In this document: one piece after another, positions 12,201-24,766 of the stretch | Position numbering within the stretch: the first letter of the stretch is position 1 | Layout of the letters: each line of letters starts with the position of its first letter | Source of the DNA: Chromera velia | Taxonomy: Eukaryota > Sar > Chromeraceae | DNA: 60,729 nt | Direction of reading: 5' to 3' | Assembly: GCA_018398765.1 (NCBI GenBank) | Contig: JAHBMJ010005049.1 | Span: 1-60,729, forward strand | The notes under the pieces: generated by a model | Told to the model about the DNA's origin: nothing | Databases searched by the model: none | The model's input: the letters and a program-made list of their open reading frames with translations, nothing else | Translations under genes and position numbers: made by a program

Positions 12201-13420
12201 TTTGGAAACGTCTATGCAGGACTTTTGAACGACCTCCGTACGTAGTAGGGCCTAGCTGGATCTCCGCAGGTTATGCATGGGAGAGTGCTTTGAACAGAGG
12301 TGACGCGCAAAGATCATGCAGTGTCGAGGAACAATTGTTCCACCGTGGCAACACACCGCACAAACAAGTTTTGGGAAGAATGTGAAACGTCTACTTGCCA
12401 CGGTTCTGTGGGTTGAGTCTGTCAAAGCCTTGTTGTATCAAAAAGTGTAGAGCAGTTGTGTATGAAGTGTACAAAATGAAACCCGGCACTGACAGGTCAA
12501 TTTGCCTGACCTTCCCGGTTGGGGCCGCATGTACGCGGGGGCCCGCGGGCGGTCTGAAAAAATTCTGGAGGCGAACCGGGGCCGGAGCACTTGGGAACAA
12601 CGTGTTTTCAAGGGGTCCCTTCCAGCCCATACCTTTTTATTAATAGAAAAGAGTAGAAAAGAGGTCGCAGCTAGCGTTCTCCAGGTCTTTTAACTCGGAC
12701 GGCATGAACTGAACGACCCGTGCTCAGCCAATCCTTTGTATTTAAAAGAAAGTTAATCGGCAGGGTTTTTTGATAGGTTTAAACAAGTTTGCTAAGATTG
12801 AAAATAAACAAAATAATATAAATTGAATAGATGACGGAAGACGGAAATATAGTAGTCAAAGTAGATGATAGAAAACTAAAGAAGCAAAAATATTTTTACT
12901 AGTAAAAAGGGCAAGAAGCTAGTAGCTAAGACAAACAAAAAGGATTCATGCAGGGCGATTTAAAATCTAGTTCAAAATAGATTGAAGACTTTAATTTTTG
13001 AATCGTTAGTGATTCGATCATCATAGAACATACTAGCCCCATGCATTGTAGGAGAGAAAAAATATTTCGTACATGTTTAAGTGAAATTTTTTTAATGATT
13101 TTCATTTGAAGTGGAATTGAGACTAACCCTGGGATAGTGGGACTAAGCTTATCTAATCCTGATTGATGAATAAAACCAATTTTAGAGGTTTATGTGACCT
13201 GATAAAAACAAATCGAATAAGCCGACACGTTTACACTAACAGTGCGTCTCGCCATCAATATGATCTCTGTTTATTTTACAGTCATATGTTTTCTGGTGCG
13301 TTGCATATGGTTTCAATCATGCCCCTTTTTGTCTGCATCGTCTCGTTCCATTTTCTTTTAAAACGAACGAAGGACTCCTCCATGTCTTTAAAAGCAGAGA
13401 CTGTAAAGAATCGGGTTTCT
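12201..13420. other. Spacer: GC-rich 5' flank then AT-rich island
   Basis: From 12201 to about 12620 the sequence is mixed to GC-rich and carries an ATGCATG box near 12273; it is the probable promoter of the ATPase-like gene. From about 12720 to 13420 it is strongly AT-rich and lies directly downstream of the thiamine pyrophosphokinase stop. No coding exon, RNA gene or mobile-element terminus is recognised. Confidence 0.5.
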
Positions 13421-13663
13421 CTATTTCAGTTCCTTCAGAAGCTGAGAGTACCAAAGAAGCGGGTCTGAAGTTTCGATTACCACCTCTCTATCCCCATTCC
13501 CCTCTCCGTTCACACTCATCCCTCCCCCCTCATCTTTTGCGTTCCCTCTCCCTCTGCCAAGAAACTTATTGGAGGACGAAATGCGAGACCCCATAGACAA
13601 CGGCTCTCCCTCCAGGTTCCACTTCAGCCCCTCTGTCCGTACAGATCGGCATTCAAGTCCTGC

Positions 13664-13696
<33 letters not shown>

Positions 13697-13914
13697 TGCA
13701 TCATTGGAGGGCCGCACCGACTTTGCTTTGTTTACAAACTGAATGCGCGTGATGGAGTGTTCATCTCACAAACAAGCCTTGCGAGAACCTCCCATGCAAC
13801 TTACAACAGAGATCAGATACTTCATTATCTCTGCCTCATTATCACCACTATCTGGCCGCTAGGGACCAACACAACCGAACCAAGTCAATGAAAAAAGAAT
13901 CAGAGAGCGAGCGA

Positions 13915-13946
<32 letters not shown>

Positions 13947-14688
13947 ACACGTACGAGAGAAAAACGAAGAGAGGACCCACGGATCGATACGAAGAAAAAG
14001 CAGAAGCACAAAAAAAAAAGCAATGACCACGAAAAACGCATTCTAGCAGAAACAGGAGCAGAAAGGAAATACCAAACCAAACGAAGGCAGACCGCCACTC
14101 GCATATCCATCCGAGCACGCGACCCACGAAGGAAAACTTCGAACAAACCAACCGACACCAACCCAGAGGAATCAATGCGAACACACAACCGGAAGCCATC
14201 ACTAATTTCTTCGTCCAACCCATCGATCAAAAGTTCCACTGACCGAGGGGAAGCAGACCGCACGTCTCCCTGATACATTTTTGAGGAAGCCTCAGGACGG
14301 TTCTGCCAGGAGCCAGCAACACTCCGAGACTGCCCTCACCCAGGAGTACCATGTCCCGTGCACCTAGAGACGGTGCACGTGCATTTTCTCCGAAACCGTT
14401 TTTTTGCGTTTCAGAGAAAAGGAGCTTGTACAAAAGGTGCACATTCGCAATTGTCTGGTCAAACCGACCCCCAAAAGCCCCCACCACCACCATATGTTGC
14501 TTCAAGCATTTGGATGCATGGGGTAAGGAAGAGGCGGAGGAGAGTATCCGTTTTTCAACTTCTCTCTCCTCCTTCTCAATGGTTCTCTGCAGCATCTCGA
14601 AGCACTTCTCCAAATCGTTCGATTCCTGGTCCGGGTTCTTCTGAATCTTCACCCCCTTCGATTCATAGAACGAGAGGACCTGCACACA

Positions 14689-14721
<33 letters not shown>

Positions 14722-15056
14722 GCTCAACAAGTGTTCGTACAAAGAACGGGAAACGGGGGAAAAGCTGGCAAGGGAGGCAGGCACCCGGGTGGGGATGTCA
14801 GGTGAAGGTGAAAGGAATGGAGAGAGGAAGGATAGAGGGAAGGGGTCTGGGAAAGACAGTCACGAAAAACGAAAGAATAGACCAAAGAATGAGATGTATA
14901 ATGAGAAGAAGAAGAAGAGGAAGAAGAAGAAATGACAAAAAAAAAGGCGACGGGAAGAAAGGATGGCCGCACGATTTACACAATCGTATCCTATCTTCGG
15001 AATCTCCACCCCTATCACGCGCCAGAGATAGCGAACGAACGAGCGAGAGAGAGAGA

Positions 15057-15098
<42 letters not shown>

Positions 15099-15922
15099 AA
15101 CGGATTCATCTCTTATGGATTCCAGACACTTCTCCCAAATATGTGCATGACCAAGAGGCAAATGCAGGAATGCATGCACCCCCGCGTATAAATACAGAGA
15201 GACGGACAGACAGACAGACAGACATCTTCTCGAATGGAGTCCAGATCGCCGCAGATACTAGAAGGCATCAAGCCGCTCCACTCCTCTTTCGACGTATACG
15301 TATCATACATATGGTTCGCCCCTCCATCTGCACACACGATGGACGAAGCCGCATCACATAAGAATGGGAAATTGGCGGGCAAGGGCATGTTCAGGACCAC
15401 TAAGTGGACACTAGAGCCCGCCAGCCCCCTTCCTGCCCCCCCTCTCTCCCTCTCCATCGGAGAAATCGAGGCCGCAGTCCCGCAGAGAGAACCGGAGGAG
15501 CCCTCCGTGGCAGCTTCACTTGATGAACTTGATGCAGGAGAGGCACCAGCAGAGAGAGCAGAGACGCTCTCTCTCTCCTTGGAGACAGGTCGTCTCCGAA
15601 GAGGGCTAATGCTCTCTGCGGCGACCTCTTCTGGTGCAGCCTCGGCTTCTACTGGTACAGGGAAGCGGTTGCGCTGCTTTGCGACTCCACTTGTGATAGA
15701 TCGTGGCGACGTGACTTCGGATGCGGGGAGGAGAAGACGATCGAGAAACGAAATATCGACAAAGTTTTCCGTCTCTCGAATGGTTTCTGAAATCAACGAC
15801 AAACGCAGCTTCGTCCTGCTCCACGCGGTTCTCCCCCCCGGCCCACTCGGACCCTGTCTGCTTGACCGAATGACGGCAGTGAAGTCAGTACGCCTCCTCA
15901 TGGGGCATCGACAAAACTGCAT
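13421..15922 (-). CDS. TPK: Thiamine pyrophosphokinase, three exons, with long N-terminal extension
   Basis: This enzyme transfers pyrophosphate from ATP to thiamine, making thiamine diphosphate. Exons 15922-15224, 14679-14244 and 13659-13421 join in phase to give 457 residues. Catalytic-domain landmarks in order: LVVLN near 175, CADGGANHMYD near 197-207, GDLDSIRED near 225-233, PDQESNDLEKC, GAFGGRFDQTIAN, then in the last exon TEGLKWNL and ETSDPLLW. These are the substrate- and metal-binding blocks of eukaryotic TPK; the usual DQDxTD reads DQESND here. Residues 1 to about 165 are a Ser/Ala/Glu-rich extension with no family match. It could be a targeting or regulatory region, or the true start may be the Met at residue 156. 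Intron 1 ends in a (TG)n run and intron 2 in (TATC)n, both right before the acceptor. The gene is head-to-head with the secreted-protein gene. Confidence 0.9.
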
Positions 15923-16868
15923 GCCGGATGGGGGGAAGGAAGAAAGTGATATAGAAAAGAAAAGGACGGATGGTCATGCAAAAGATGTGCCAAAAAAACA
16001 TACTTACCTGAAAGAGGGAGACAGAGTCCATCAAAGACGAAAAGAAAGACATCCTGACCCGACCCCCTCGAATTGCAAAGGATCGCGTCTCTGCAAAGGA
16101 AAAGGAAAAGAAAGAGACGACGAGGGAGATGCTTAAGAGCAACACGGCATCTTTCATTCTTGTGCAGAAGACTTGTCACGTCTCCCAGTGCCGCACATTC
16201 TTCTTTTCCTCTTGTTTGGCTTGAGGAGGATGACCGTGAAAGTAACAGAGCTACTGTGGGGAATCGACTGCGGACGTGAATGACGCTTGGCAGCAGGACA
16301 TAGCAGGACATCACTCCCGACGCAAATCGGACATCAGCTACATTAAAACGCAGTCTCAGTCTGTCTGCCTCGCAGCCTAGCTCTGCATGGCAGCCGGCGC
16401 CCCTCTATAGTCGTGTGTTTTTTGCGCGCGCGTCGAGCGAAAGTACATTTTTCAATATTTCTTAAAAGAAAAAAAATTAGAGAAAAGGTTGGAAAAAAAA
16501 AAAACAAATGCATGCATGCATGATTTGTACAATTTCATGCGTGCATGTTGAATTTAATTTTTCATTCCGAGACGGATTTTATATATATATATATATATGG
16601 TTAATTGTTTTGAAGATTGAGTTGTCCGAATCAATATTCAGCTCAATTCTTGTCTCAGTCGGTTCTTCGTAAAGTCTCGTTAAAGTTGAGCCAGAAAGGA
16701 CAATCGCTTTCCGCAACCTCCCCCCACTCTGAGAGCCTTCCAAGCTCAAAGCCCGGTCATTCGAAGGAAGTTTCCGTTCGATCTTTTGTGGTACGCTCCA
16801 ATTGAATCGTCCATCGCAAGAACACAGACATCTAGAAATCTTTCTGTTTTGAGAGTGTGCTTGGCAAA
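15923..16868. promoter_or_regulatory. Divergent promoter region between TPK and secreted protein
   Basis: A 946-bp spacer between two divergent starts. It contains a TGCATGCATGCATG box at 16509-16522 and an AT microsatellite (TA)n near 16580-16598. No exon with matched phase is seen. Shared regulation is inferred from orientation only. Confidence 0.4.
16509..16522. promoter_or_regulatory. TGCATGCA box
   Basis: An overlapping run of the palindrome TGCATGCA, about 350 bp before the secreted-protein ATG. The same word is a known binding site of some apicomplexan AP2 factors; function here is inferred from its recurrence upstream of other genes in this window. Confidence 0.35.
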
Positions 16869-18665
16869 ATGCAAACAGGAAAGCTGGCATTGAGCAGCAT
16901 TCTGCTGGGACTCCTGCAGAGCGTGCAGGGCGATTTGCGGGGTGCTGTAGGAAAGCAAAAGAAAATCAACATCCGTCAGCACACCCCTTGGTGTTGCAAG
17001 ATGAAGAAGCTCAAGGGGGCAGATCCCGACAAGTACATCATTGAGCTTCTGGGATGTGAGCAGACCACACTCGAGGACATGCAGGCCCTCCATGAAGAGA
17101 AGCACTGCATCCTCGTGGGCAGCGACGACGACATCAGCGGAAGAATTTTCGATTCCTACGAGAAGATCCCGAAGTTCGAGGTCCTCGGGGATCAGTACGC
17201 CGCAGTGGTCAGTGCGATCAAAGAGGAGGACGAGACCGCCTTCAAGGAGGCACAGAAAAAAAACAAGACACCCGAGCCCGAGGCCCCCTCTGAGCCTGAG
17301 GCCCCCGCCAATGATGAAGAGGACTTCGGAGACTTCGAGTCACTCACCCTCAAAGACGGCAAGATCACCAAGGACGAGATCCCCATGAACGAATATTCCA
17401 AATCCCTCGCCGAACAAGAGGGTATTCTTATGGGTGCAATCACAGACGAGCTCGAGCCCCTTGTAGACGATCCTTCGATCTCAGAAGGAGACTCCTACGT
17501 CCTCACGCCCGACGGAAAATCCGACACCGATGACTTCGAACCATTCGTAGAAGGCATCCTGCTGGGTGCCATTGACGACGCTGATTTTGGCACAGCTAGC
17601 ATGGGGGAAGGAGAGGGAGGAGAGCCCGATGAGGACACAGAGGTGGGAATGGGACCGAGACAGGACGCCGTTGATGCGGGTGACATGAGCGCCTCCATGA
17701 AGGACGGGGGGACGCAGACGGATGAGGCAGAGGGAGAGCCGGAACCGGACATGGGGGATAGAGAGGATGCAAAGAGTGACATGGGGGCGGACGATGAGGA
17801 AGAGGAAGAGGAGGATGAGCCAGACATGGGCTCGAGACAGGATGCTATCTCTGGCACCTCTGATTTGACCGTTTCTCTCAAGGACGGAAAGACCCAGACA
17901 GAAGAGACGGAGGAGGACAGAGAGGATCAATCCTTCGATGGCCTTCCCCCCTTCACTCCAGGTCTCCCAGACGAAGAAGGCAACCCCGAACCCTACCCCG
18001 AAGAGCCCGATAAGTCGATTGCCGAGATGAAGAAGAGTATGAAGGACCTCCAAACCACAATTGACAAGAAGCAGGCAGCAGAGGATGCAGTCACACAGAC
18101 AGAAGAGAAAGGCAAAAAGGAAAAGAAGAGGAAACTCCGCAGGGTGAAGAAGCATGTCAACAAAGGCACCGACCCAATTGTGAAGGCACCCAAGAAAACA
18201 CCCGAAAAGGCCCCTTTCCAGAGCCCCAAAGTCAAGCCCCTTGCCAACAAACCGAAGACAAAAGAAGCCAACAACCAACTCGTTCCCCACATCAACGGCG
18301 CACCCCTCAAATACAAAAACGGAAAGGTGTTCCACAAGGGCAAGTGGGTGAGAATCTACAAGAAGAAGAACCACCCAGGCAAGTACATTCGTATCCGCAG
18401 AGGCACAGTCACCCACTGGGTCTACGAGTATATCCTCATCACATGGATCCACGTGCCTGGGCCCTTCATTGCCTTCAACGCCCAGATGCCCTGCATTCTC
18501 CCCCCACCCCTCCCTATTGTCCACGCACCCCTGCCTCCCATCACGGCCCCAATCTTCCCACCCCCCATTATCAACACCTGCGTTCCCCCTCCTCCCGCCC
18601 GTATTCTCCTCCCCCCTTGCAACCCGGTCCCTCTGCATCCCGGGTTCTGCAGGCGGCTTTTTTGA
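16869..18665 (+). CDS. Intronless secreted protein with acidic, basic and proline-rich blocks (unknown function)
   Basis: Not recognised. One uninterrupted frame of 598 residues starts at ATG 16869; the frame is open four codons further but without an ATG. Residues 1-20 form a signal peptide (hydrophobic core ALSSILLGLLQ, likely cut after QG). A small Cys-containing domain follows (TPWCCK, ELLGCEQ, EKHCILVG). Residues of about 125-375 are very acidic and carry degenerate repeats: EGILMGAI/EGILLGAI twice, and a unit of MG-x-RQDA followed by SLKDGKTQTEE-like text twice, with shorter echoes. Residues of about 390-490 turn strongly basic (KKEKKRKLRRVKK, KGKWVRIYKKK). The last 90 or so are hydrophobic to proline-rich (PPPLPIVHAPLPP) and end in CRRLF. 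The order suggests a polyionic wall or matrix protein; that is inference. It is head-to-head with TPK. Confidence 0.85.
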   Translation: MQTGKLALSSILLGLLQSVQGDLRGAVGKQKKINIRQHTPWCCKMKKLKGADPDKYIIELLGCEQTTLEDMQALHEEKHCILVGSDDDISGRIFDSYEKIPKFEVLGDQYAAVVSAIKEEDETAFKEAQKKNKTPEPEAPSEPEAPANDEEDFGDFESLTLKDGKITKDEIPMNEYSKSLAEQEGILMGAITDELEPLVDDPSISEGDSYVLTPDGKSDTDDFEPFVEGILLGAIDDADFGTASMGEGEGGEPDEDTEVGMGPRQDAVDAGDMSASMKDGGTQTDEAEGEPEPDMGDREDAKSDMGADDEEEEEEDEPDMGSRQDAISGTSDLTVSLKDGKTQTEETEEDREDQSFDGLPPFTPGLPDEEGNPEPYPEEPDKSIAEMKKSMKDLQTTIDKKQAAEDAVTQTEEKGKKEKKRKLRRVKKHVNKGTDPIVKAPKKTPEKAPFQSPKVKPLANKPKTKEANNQLVPHINGAPLKYKNGKVFHKGKWVRIYKKKNHPGKYIRIRRGTVTHWVYEYILITWIHVPGPFIAFNAQMPCILPPPLPIVHAPLPPITAPIFPPPIINTCVPPPPARILLPPCNPVPLHPGFCRRLF

Positions 18666-20785
18666 ATCCTGCAGTTAGCGTGGTGAAAACATGAAGGAAA
18701 GAGGGTGGCATCTTCTGGTCACTTCGTTGGCTTTTTCTTTTCAATCCATCCATCCATTTCTCAATTCATTGTGCCTTCGTTTTTTTCAGCGTCTGTTCTT
18801 TCCGTCCCGATTGTCTGCGAGGATCGAGGTGGGAAAAAAGAAAGGAAAAAGAGCAGACCGGACAAAAACTTCTCGATCAATACACACGCGATGGTTCTCA
18901 GCGCGATCTCTCTGTCTTTGTCCTCTCTTCGAACCCCTCGATTCGATCGAGTCAGGACGGCTGGTCTCTTGTTGGAATTGCCCCGAGCAGTCTCGTAAGT
19001 TGCACGGGTGAGGGACTTTTGGAGAAAAGAATTGAGGAATGAATGTGCGGGTAGCATTTCTATTCAGACGTGCACTATACATGATCGAGAGAGAGGATTG
19101 GTGCGTGGCACAGGGTGACTATCAAATGATGAAGAAGGTGCCGGCCGTGTAGAGATGAATCAATTGACGGGCTTTTGTTGTAGTCTGATTGCAGCGCATA
19201 CTGTGTAAAGTGCGATCAATTGAGACGGAAAGTTTGGAAAGATTCGCATCTTATGTACCCGACGTGATGAAGGGGTGTTAATCGTGAGTACATACGCTTG
19301 CGTCTTTGAACGACGAATCAAGTTGGTTTAAACCCATTTTTACGAAAAAAACTTGTTTTGTAAGTATTTAATTTATACTACATTAATAATTGTTCACTTG
19401 CAATGTAAGTTACAGACCATATTTATAAATAATCCACTCTATGTTTTTAGCAAATTCTATACTAAAAAACACGGTTTAAAACATACCGTAAGTGCATTCA
19501 ATGAAACTTGTGAATTTAATATTATACTAGGTATCATATCTGTTATTAAGAAAGTTTGTTACTTTAGCCGTACCTAGAGTCATATACATATTCAACTTAT
19601 CATTCAATGATAAAGGTTCTTGCAAAACAAGAAGCTTTAATAAATGATACACCGTTAATTAATCTAAACTAGGATCTAAAAATAAGAAAATCAGGTGTAT
19701 AACGCATCATATAATTCATGCAAGCGCCCCCTGAAGGCGAAGACTGTCAGAATACATATTGTAGTTAGTCATAGTATCCGGTAAAACAGACCTACACCGG
19801 CTCATAATCTCTTATACAATCTTTTTTTATGGTATTTCAATTAAATTGGCCTGCATCGCCCTGCAATAGGTTGTAATCTCTTTTATCTTCATTTTTCATT
19901 TGCTTTCTCAATTGTATATGTAATGTGATAAGCTAAAATAGAAGGAGAAAGACAGAAAGTAACAGAAAGAATAAAACAAAGAAAATAAAAATGTTTTAAC
20001 TAGTTTTAACCATCGGCGCACAATATATTTTTGTGGCGTTTGGCTTACGACTACTTACGACGTAACTTATGACGGGTCGCAATCTTTTGTATCTTCATTC
20101 TTCGATCACTTGATTGTTGCTATTAAAAGCTGCATATATGGTTTCACAGAGGTACTTTCACTCAATTTATGATAAATTTTATGCCACTAAGTATCACTAA
20201 GTCTCATATATTACCGTTGATCCGCTTTAGATTAATGAGCTACGGTTAGCTACGGTACTACCATTCACTACCATTGAAGCATATTGAAGCCTTCAACCCC
20301 TGAGTATACCTAAGTATTAATCTATGTACCCTTCAGGCGCTATAACTGCGCGAGACTCCCCGGCGGCCCGGCCCCTGCATGGGCCCAGGTCGCCAGACGC
20401 CCCCGCCCTGGCGTATAATTTTACCGCGTCTTCTAGGCGGGCCGGGCGGCCCGGGCGGCGGGTGACGGCGCCCTCGCGGTGTGCCTGTGGATCATCATGA
20501 ATCTGCCCGCGCGCGGGGATCATCCGTCACGCATCGATCGGCCATTCATCGATTCAGCCGCGATCATATATCTCGCATGGTCTAGTCAACAACGAGGTCC
20601 ACGTTTCATGGAGAGACCATGACCGAACCACCGGAAGAAGTCTTGCCTGACTCACGAAACGGACATGAATCAGCAGATTCCATAGAACAACATCACTGCA
20701 AAGTAGAAGAGCACTCAGTGAGGGGCGGAACAGGTGTGAGGTTCAGTGCAACATCAGACTGAGCATCGATCGAGACACCTCCATC
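18666..20785. other. Spacer: AT-rich island then GC-rich promoter island
   Basis: From 18666 to about 19300 the sequence is mixed. From 19330 to about 20330 it is strongly AT-rich with no credible gene. At 20340-20520 it changes abruptly to a GC-rich island rich in CGGCCCGG/CCCGGGCGG palindromes, about 270-450 bp before the ATG of the next large gene, so this is probably its promoter. No transposon termini were found by eye. Confidence 0.45.
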
Positions 20786-23700
20786 ATGCCTCGTGTGTCC
20801 ACTGCGGAGGGCTCCATTGACCCTCAGACGGAGAGAGCCTTCACATTCCACCTGCAAGAAAAGGGCCTTCTCGGATTCCGGGCAGTCACGTGGTTGTTAA
20901 AGGAGTTTCGATTGAGCAAAGGTCTCTTACCTCTCCGGTTGTTGCTTGTGTTGCTTGACTGCTTGCTTGCCGGTTTTTTTCACATCTGTGCGTGATGACC
21001 GACTGATCCTTGCAGGCTACGAGACACCTGATGACGAGGCAGTCGTTCAGTACTGGCTAGACCGCTTTGCACATCCCGACTTTGTGCACCTCGACAAGTT
21101 CTATGAGATTACGGAACAACGCCCCACACCACCTGTTGCCCAAGACAACAGCAACAACACCGCAGAGCTGGGTCGTCCCGAGGGTCCGAATGCTTTTCCC
21201 TTCAAGGGAACCTTTGTGGACTCACCTGAACTCTGGGAAACCTCCCTCAGACCGTACCATAAGGGGACACCCACAGAACAACGGGTTGCAGGGACCTGGT
21301 CCCTCGGTTTGGTGAATGCTTCTGTGACTGAGTTCTTTGCCTTCAAAAGGAATTTCATCACCCGAAGGCTCAACAAACAGAAAGAAAGTTCCACAACTAG
21401 GGGAAGACAACAAAATGAGCCTGTGAGAGACATTCGGATTTTCGATACACGTGCAGACGACCCCCGTGCACTTGGAATGCTTCATCAGTACCATTACTGG
21501 ACTTCTTCTGAGGAAGAAGAGGGGGGGAGAAAAAAGAGATCTGGGAAGGGAGGGAAGAAGAGGGGAGGGAAGACACCTCAGACAGCAGATGACAGAGAAG
21601 GAGAGAAGGTGAAAGGGCTGATTGGCCCACCATCCATCCCCTCAAACCCTCTCGCAGTAGTGGAGAGAGTGGACGTTTTGGAACTTCTCCAGCCTCAAAC
21701 ACTCCGTGAGTGGGCGGGCTGCGTTGTCTCTCTATACCTGTACTTTGAGGGAGACTCTGTGGTTGCCTACGAAGCGATTCGAGAGAGATACTGGCGGGAC
21801 CCAAATCCGGCCATCGTCTCTCTTCGCGCCGCCGCACAGAGAGCCCCCCCATCAACACTTAGAGACAGAGAAAAGCAACGTGATGAGACGTCAGGGGTGA
21901 GTTCACGTGCCCCCGACACACACTCGGCAGCAGCCTCCTATCCTGCCCATCGTCTTGACGATGTGCCCACACAGACGGCAGAGGCATCTTCTACCCGAGA
22001 TAAAGGGGTGGGGATGAAAAAGAGGAACAAGCATTTTGACGTAGGGGGAGTGGAGGCGTTGCGTGTCTGTGGGGGGAGATCTGTTGACCTCGGCTTGGTC
22101 GTAGAATTTTGGGAGGCTTTGGAGGCTCGGGAGGAATTCGTTATTGGGGAAGAGGAAAAGAACAGGAGGGAATGCAAAAGAGACGTGGAGGTGTTGAGTG
22201 ACTGTGGGGGGATTTTCAGAGGACGACCCGATTATTTGGAGATGAAGTCTCCTCTTTTCTGGGCAGGACTCCACTGGTACAGAAAATCTAATGGAGGGAA
22301 GAAATTCAGATTCAACGCAAAGACCATTCTGTTGAAATGGAGCACGGTCAGTAAAGTGCGAGAAAACTTCATTTTCCTCTCTCTTGTCCTCCGTGGAAAT
22401 ACCGAAAGATAATCTGTTCCTTGCGCTCTGGTGTCTATCTGAACAGCCTCTCATGATCTCAGTTTCATGTTGGAATTCGCTTGGTTGTCACATTTTTCTC
22501 TTCTCGTCCTTTCATTCGTCCAGCTTTTCTACGGCATCAATCAGAGTAGACGGAACTACTCTTTTCATTCATCTGGTTCTGTTTTCACTGCTCTCCTTTT
22601 CTTTGTGTTGATCTGTTTGATGCCTGCTCGGGGAATTGGGTACCGGATGCAGGGTGCAATGTTCAACGTGCCCTCCCTCTTGTCTCGGAAGCTGGGACCC
22701 AGGGGGGGCAGCCAGAGACGGGAGGCTTCCAGGGGAGGGCTCGAGAGAGAAAGAGAGGGAAAAGTGGTCACAGGCGTAGAATCCAACACATCGGATTTCT
22801 CTTCTTCCTTCCCCCTGTCTGGAAAGACCCTGAAGGCATTCGTCAAAGGGAAGCTTGCGGGCCTGGCTCTGAAGGAGAGGGTGCGCCACGCTCTTTGTGG
22901 TCTCTCTGAAGAACAGGTCTGTCCGTTGGCTTTACAAAACCAATATCTCTCTCACTCTTCAAAGTGCTCCAAAACGAGAGGTCCACAAAGGCAAAACAGT
23001 TCTATTTGCTGGCGGACCGTGACTTGAGAAAAGCTTTTGTGGGAATAGAACAGCCCGCCAACTTCTCTTAGAGTTCGCTTGAAACTAGCACGTCAATCCC
23101 CTGTGCACCTTCACGACTGAATTGTGCAGGTCGAGAGGTTCACAAGGGAGTTTCTCGAGCAGGGGAGAGTGGAAGAAGAATCGGACCCAAAAGGCCGAAT
23201 TCCGAACACCCACAGGTGGGATTGTTTTTCAGGTGTTGGAAAGAGTTTTCTTCGACGAATTGCGGTGCACCCATGCGCACCATCCCAGGTGTTTTCTGCT
23301 CACATTTGGGTGGTCTGTCTTCAGTTTCTTGCTTTTCGAAGCCGCTTTCTTTGGAAGGCATGGGCACTTCTATTTGTGATGATCCAGCCTACAAATTTGT
23401 TACAGAGAGTCCATGTTGTCTGGTGAGAGGTGCATTCTGGAGTGTGTCCAAGTATGTACACGATACACGTTTCATCTCCTTTCTGTTCATACAGGCACCA
23501 CTGTGTTCGATCAGTCGAAAGAGGCAGAGAGGAGATCGGAGACTCCAAGTTGTGGAGAGAGAGACAGAGAAGGCAGCTGACAGGCAACTTGAATGGAAAG
23601 GTCTCCAAGAAAATCTCAAAGACAGACATTGCCCCGATACACGAGAGGAAGGGGAAAAAGTGAGTCCAGCAAAGGAGACAAAAGCGTGTTGTAGACGGCC

Positions 23701-24610
23701 GCCTTTTCTTCTCTCTTCTTTTCTCTGTTCAGCTGTCCAGTTATCCAACTATTTTTTGCACAGCTTATCCAACCCCCGGACTGCTTGCAAGTCTGGTCGT
23801 CTCCCTGTGGATTTCTCTCCTTCCTCTTTTTTCTTCTGGCTGGCGGTTCTCTTTGTTCCGCACAATTCGTCTACAGAAGCAGACAACTCACATTCCAACC
23901 CTTCTTTCTTCCTTACTCGATCGACTCCTCTAGCTGTCCCTCTTTCTCTTTTTTTCTCTTTCACTTTCAGGAGTACTGTCGAGAGGGCCCTGGATCTTTT
24001 GAGGGAGTTTCCTCTGGACGACAGACTGAGGATGGTTGTCAAACAGATGAGGCTGCAGGCAGATCTGCCAGGGGGGGGCGGCATCAGCGCAAGGGAGAGA
24101 CAGCTGTTGCAGAGTCGAGATGCCCACATTCTTGGGGAGAGTCTCGAGGTCTGTCTGTCGGCATAGAGAAGGGGATTTCAGACAAATTCAGCACTTTGCG
24201 ATATCCTTCGTTCTCAGGGCGGTGCTCTCTTTTTGATTTATCTACGCCTTCTTGTTCTGCCTCGTTGGTTTCATAATCAACACCGGTCTGGCTGGCTTGC
24301 ATGTATGCATGCACATACACAACAGTGACTTCGTACGGATGGATTCATGGGCGCAGGACTGGAAACAGGTGAATCGTCTGGCCAAAGGAGATGAGACACT
24401 GTTCTGGAAGAGACGGTCCCGAATGCAAGACTTTCTCCTGGAGCTGGAAACCATGAAACGACAAAAAATGCCCAAAAAGTCAGTGAGCTGTGAAGAGGTG
24501 CCGAGGCTGCTTCTACATTTGCTTGTCTGCCTCTCTGTCTGCTCACCTGCCTTCCTTCCTGCCTGCTCGTTTGCTTGCCTCGGCCGTTTTTGTCTCTGTC
24601 TCTCTGTCTT

Positions 24611-24643
<33 letters not shown>

Positions 24644-24693
24644 TGTCTGTTGTGTTCACGAAGAAAAAGAGGGAGAAGAAGAAGAAACATATA

Positions 24694-24766
<73 letters not shown>

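Noticed and set aside
17481-18638. 385-residue minus-strand frame opposite the secreted protein
   Set aside because: It is an antisense shadow of the GC-rich acidic/basic coding sequence; the plus strand has a signal peptide, repeats and a start codon.
19330-20330. AT-rich island as a possible transposon or LTR remnant
   Set aside because: I could not find terminal repeats, a target duplication or coding motifs by eye. A genome-wide repeat search would be needed to claim it.
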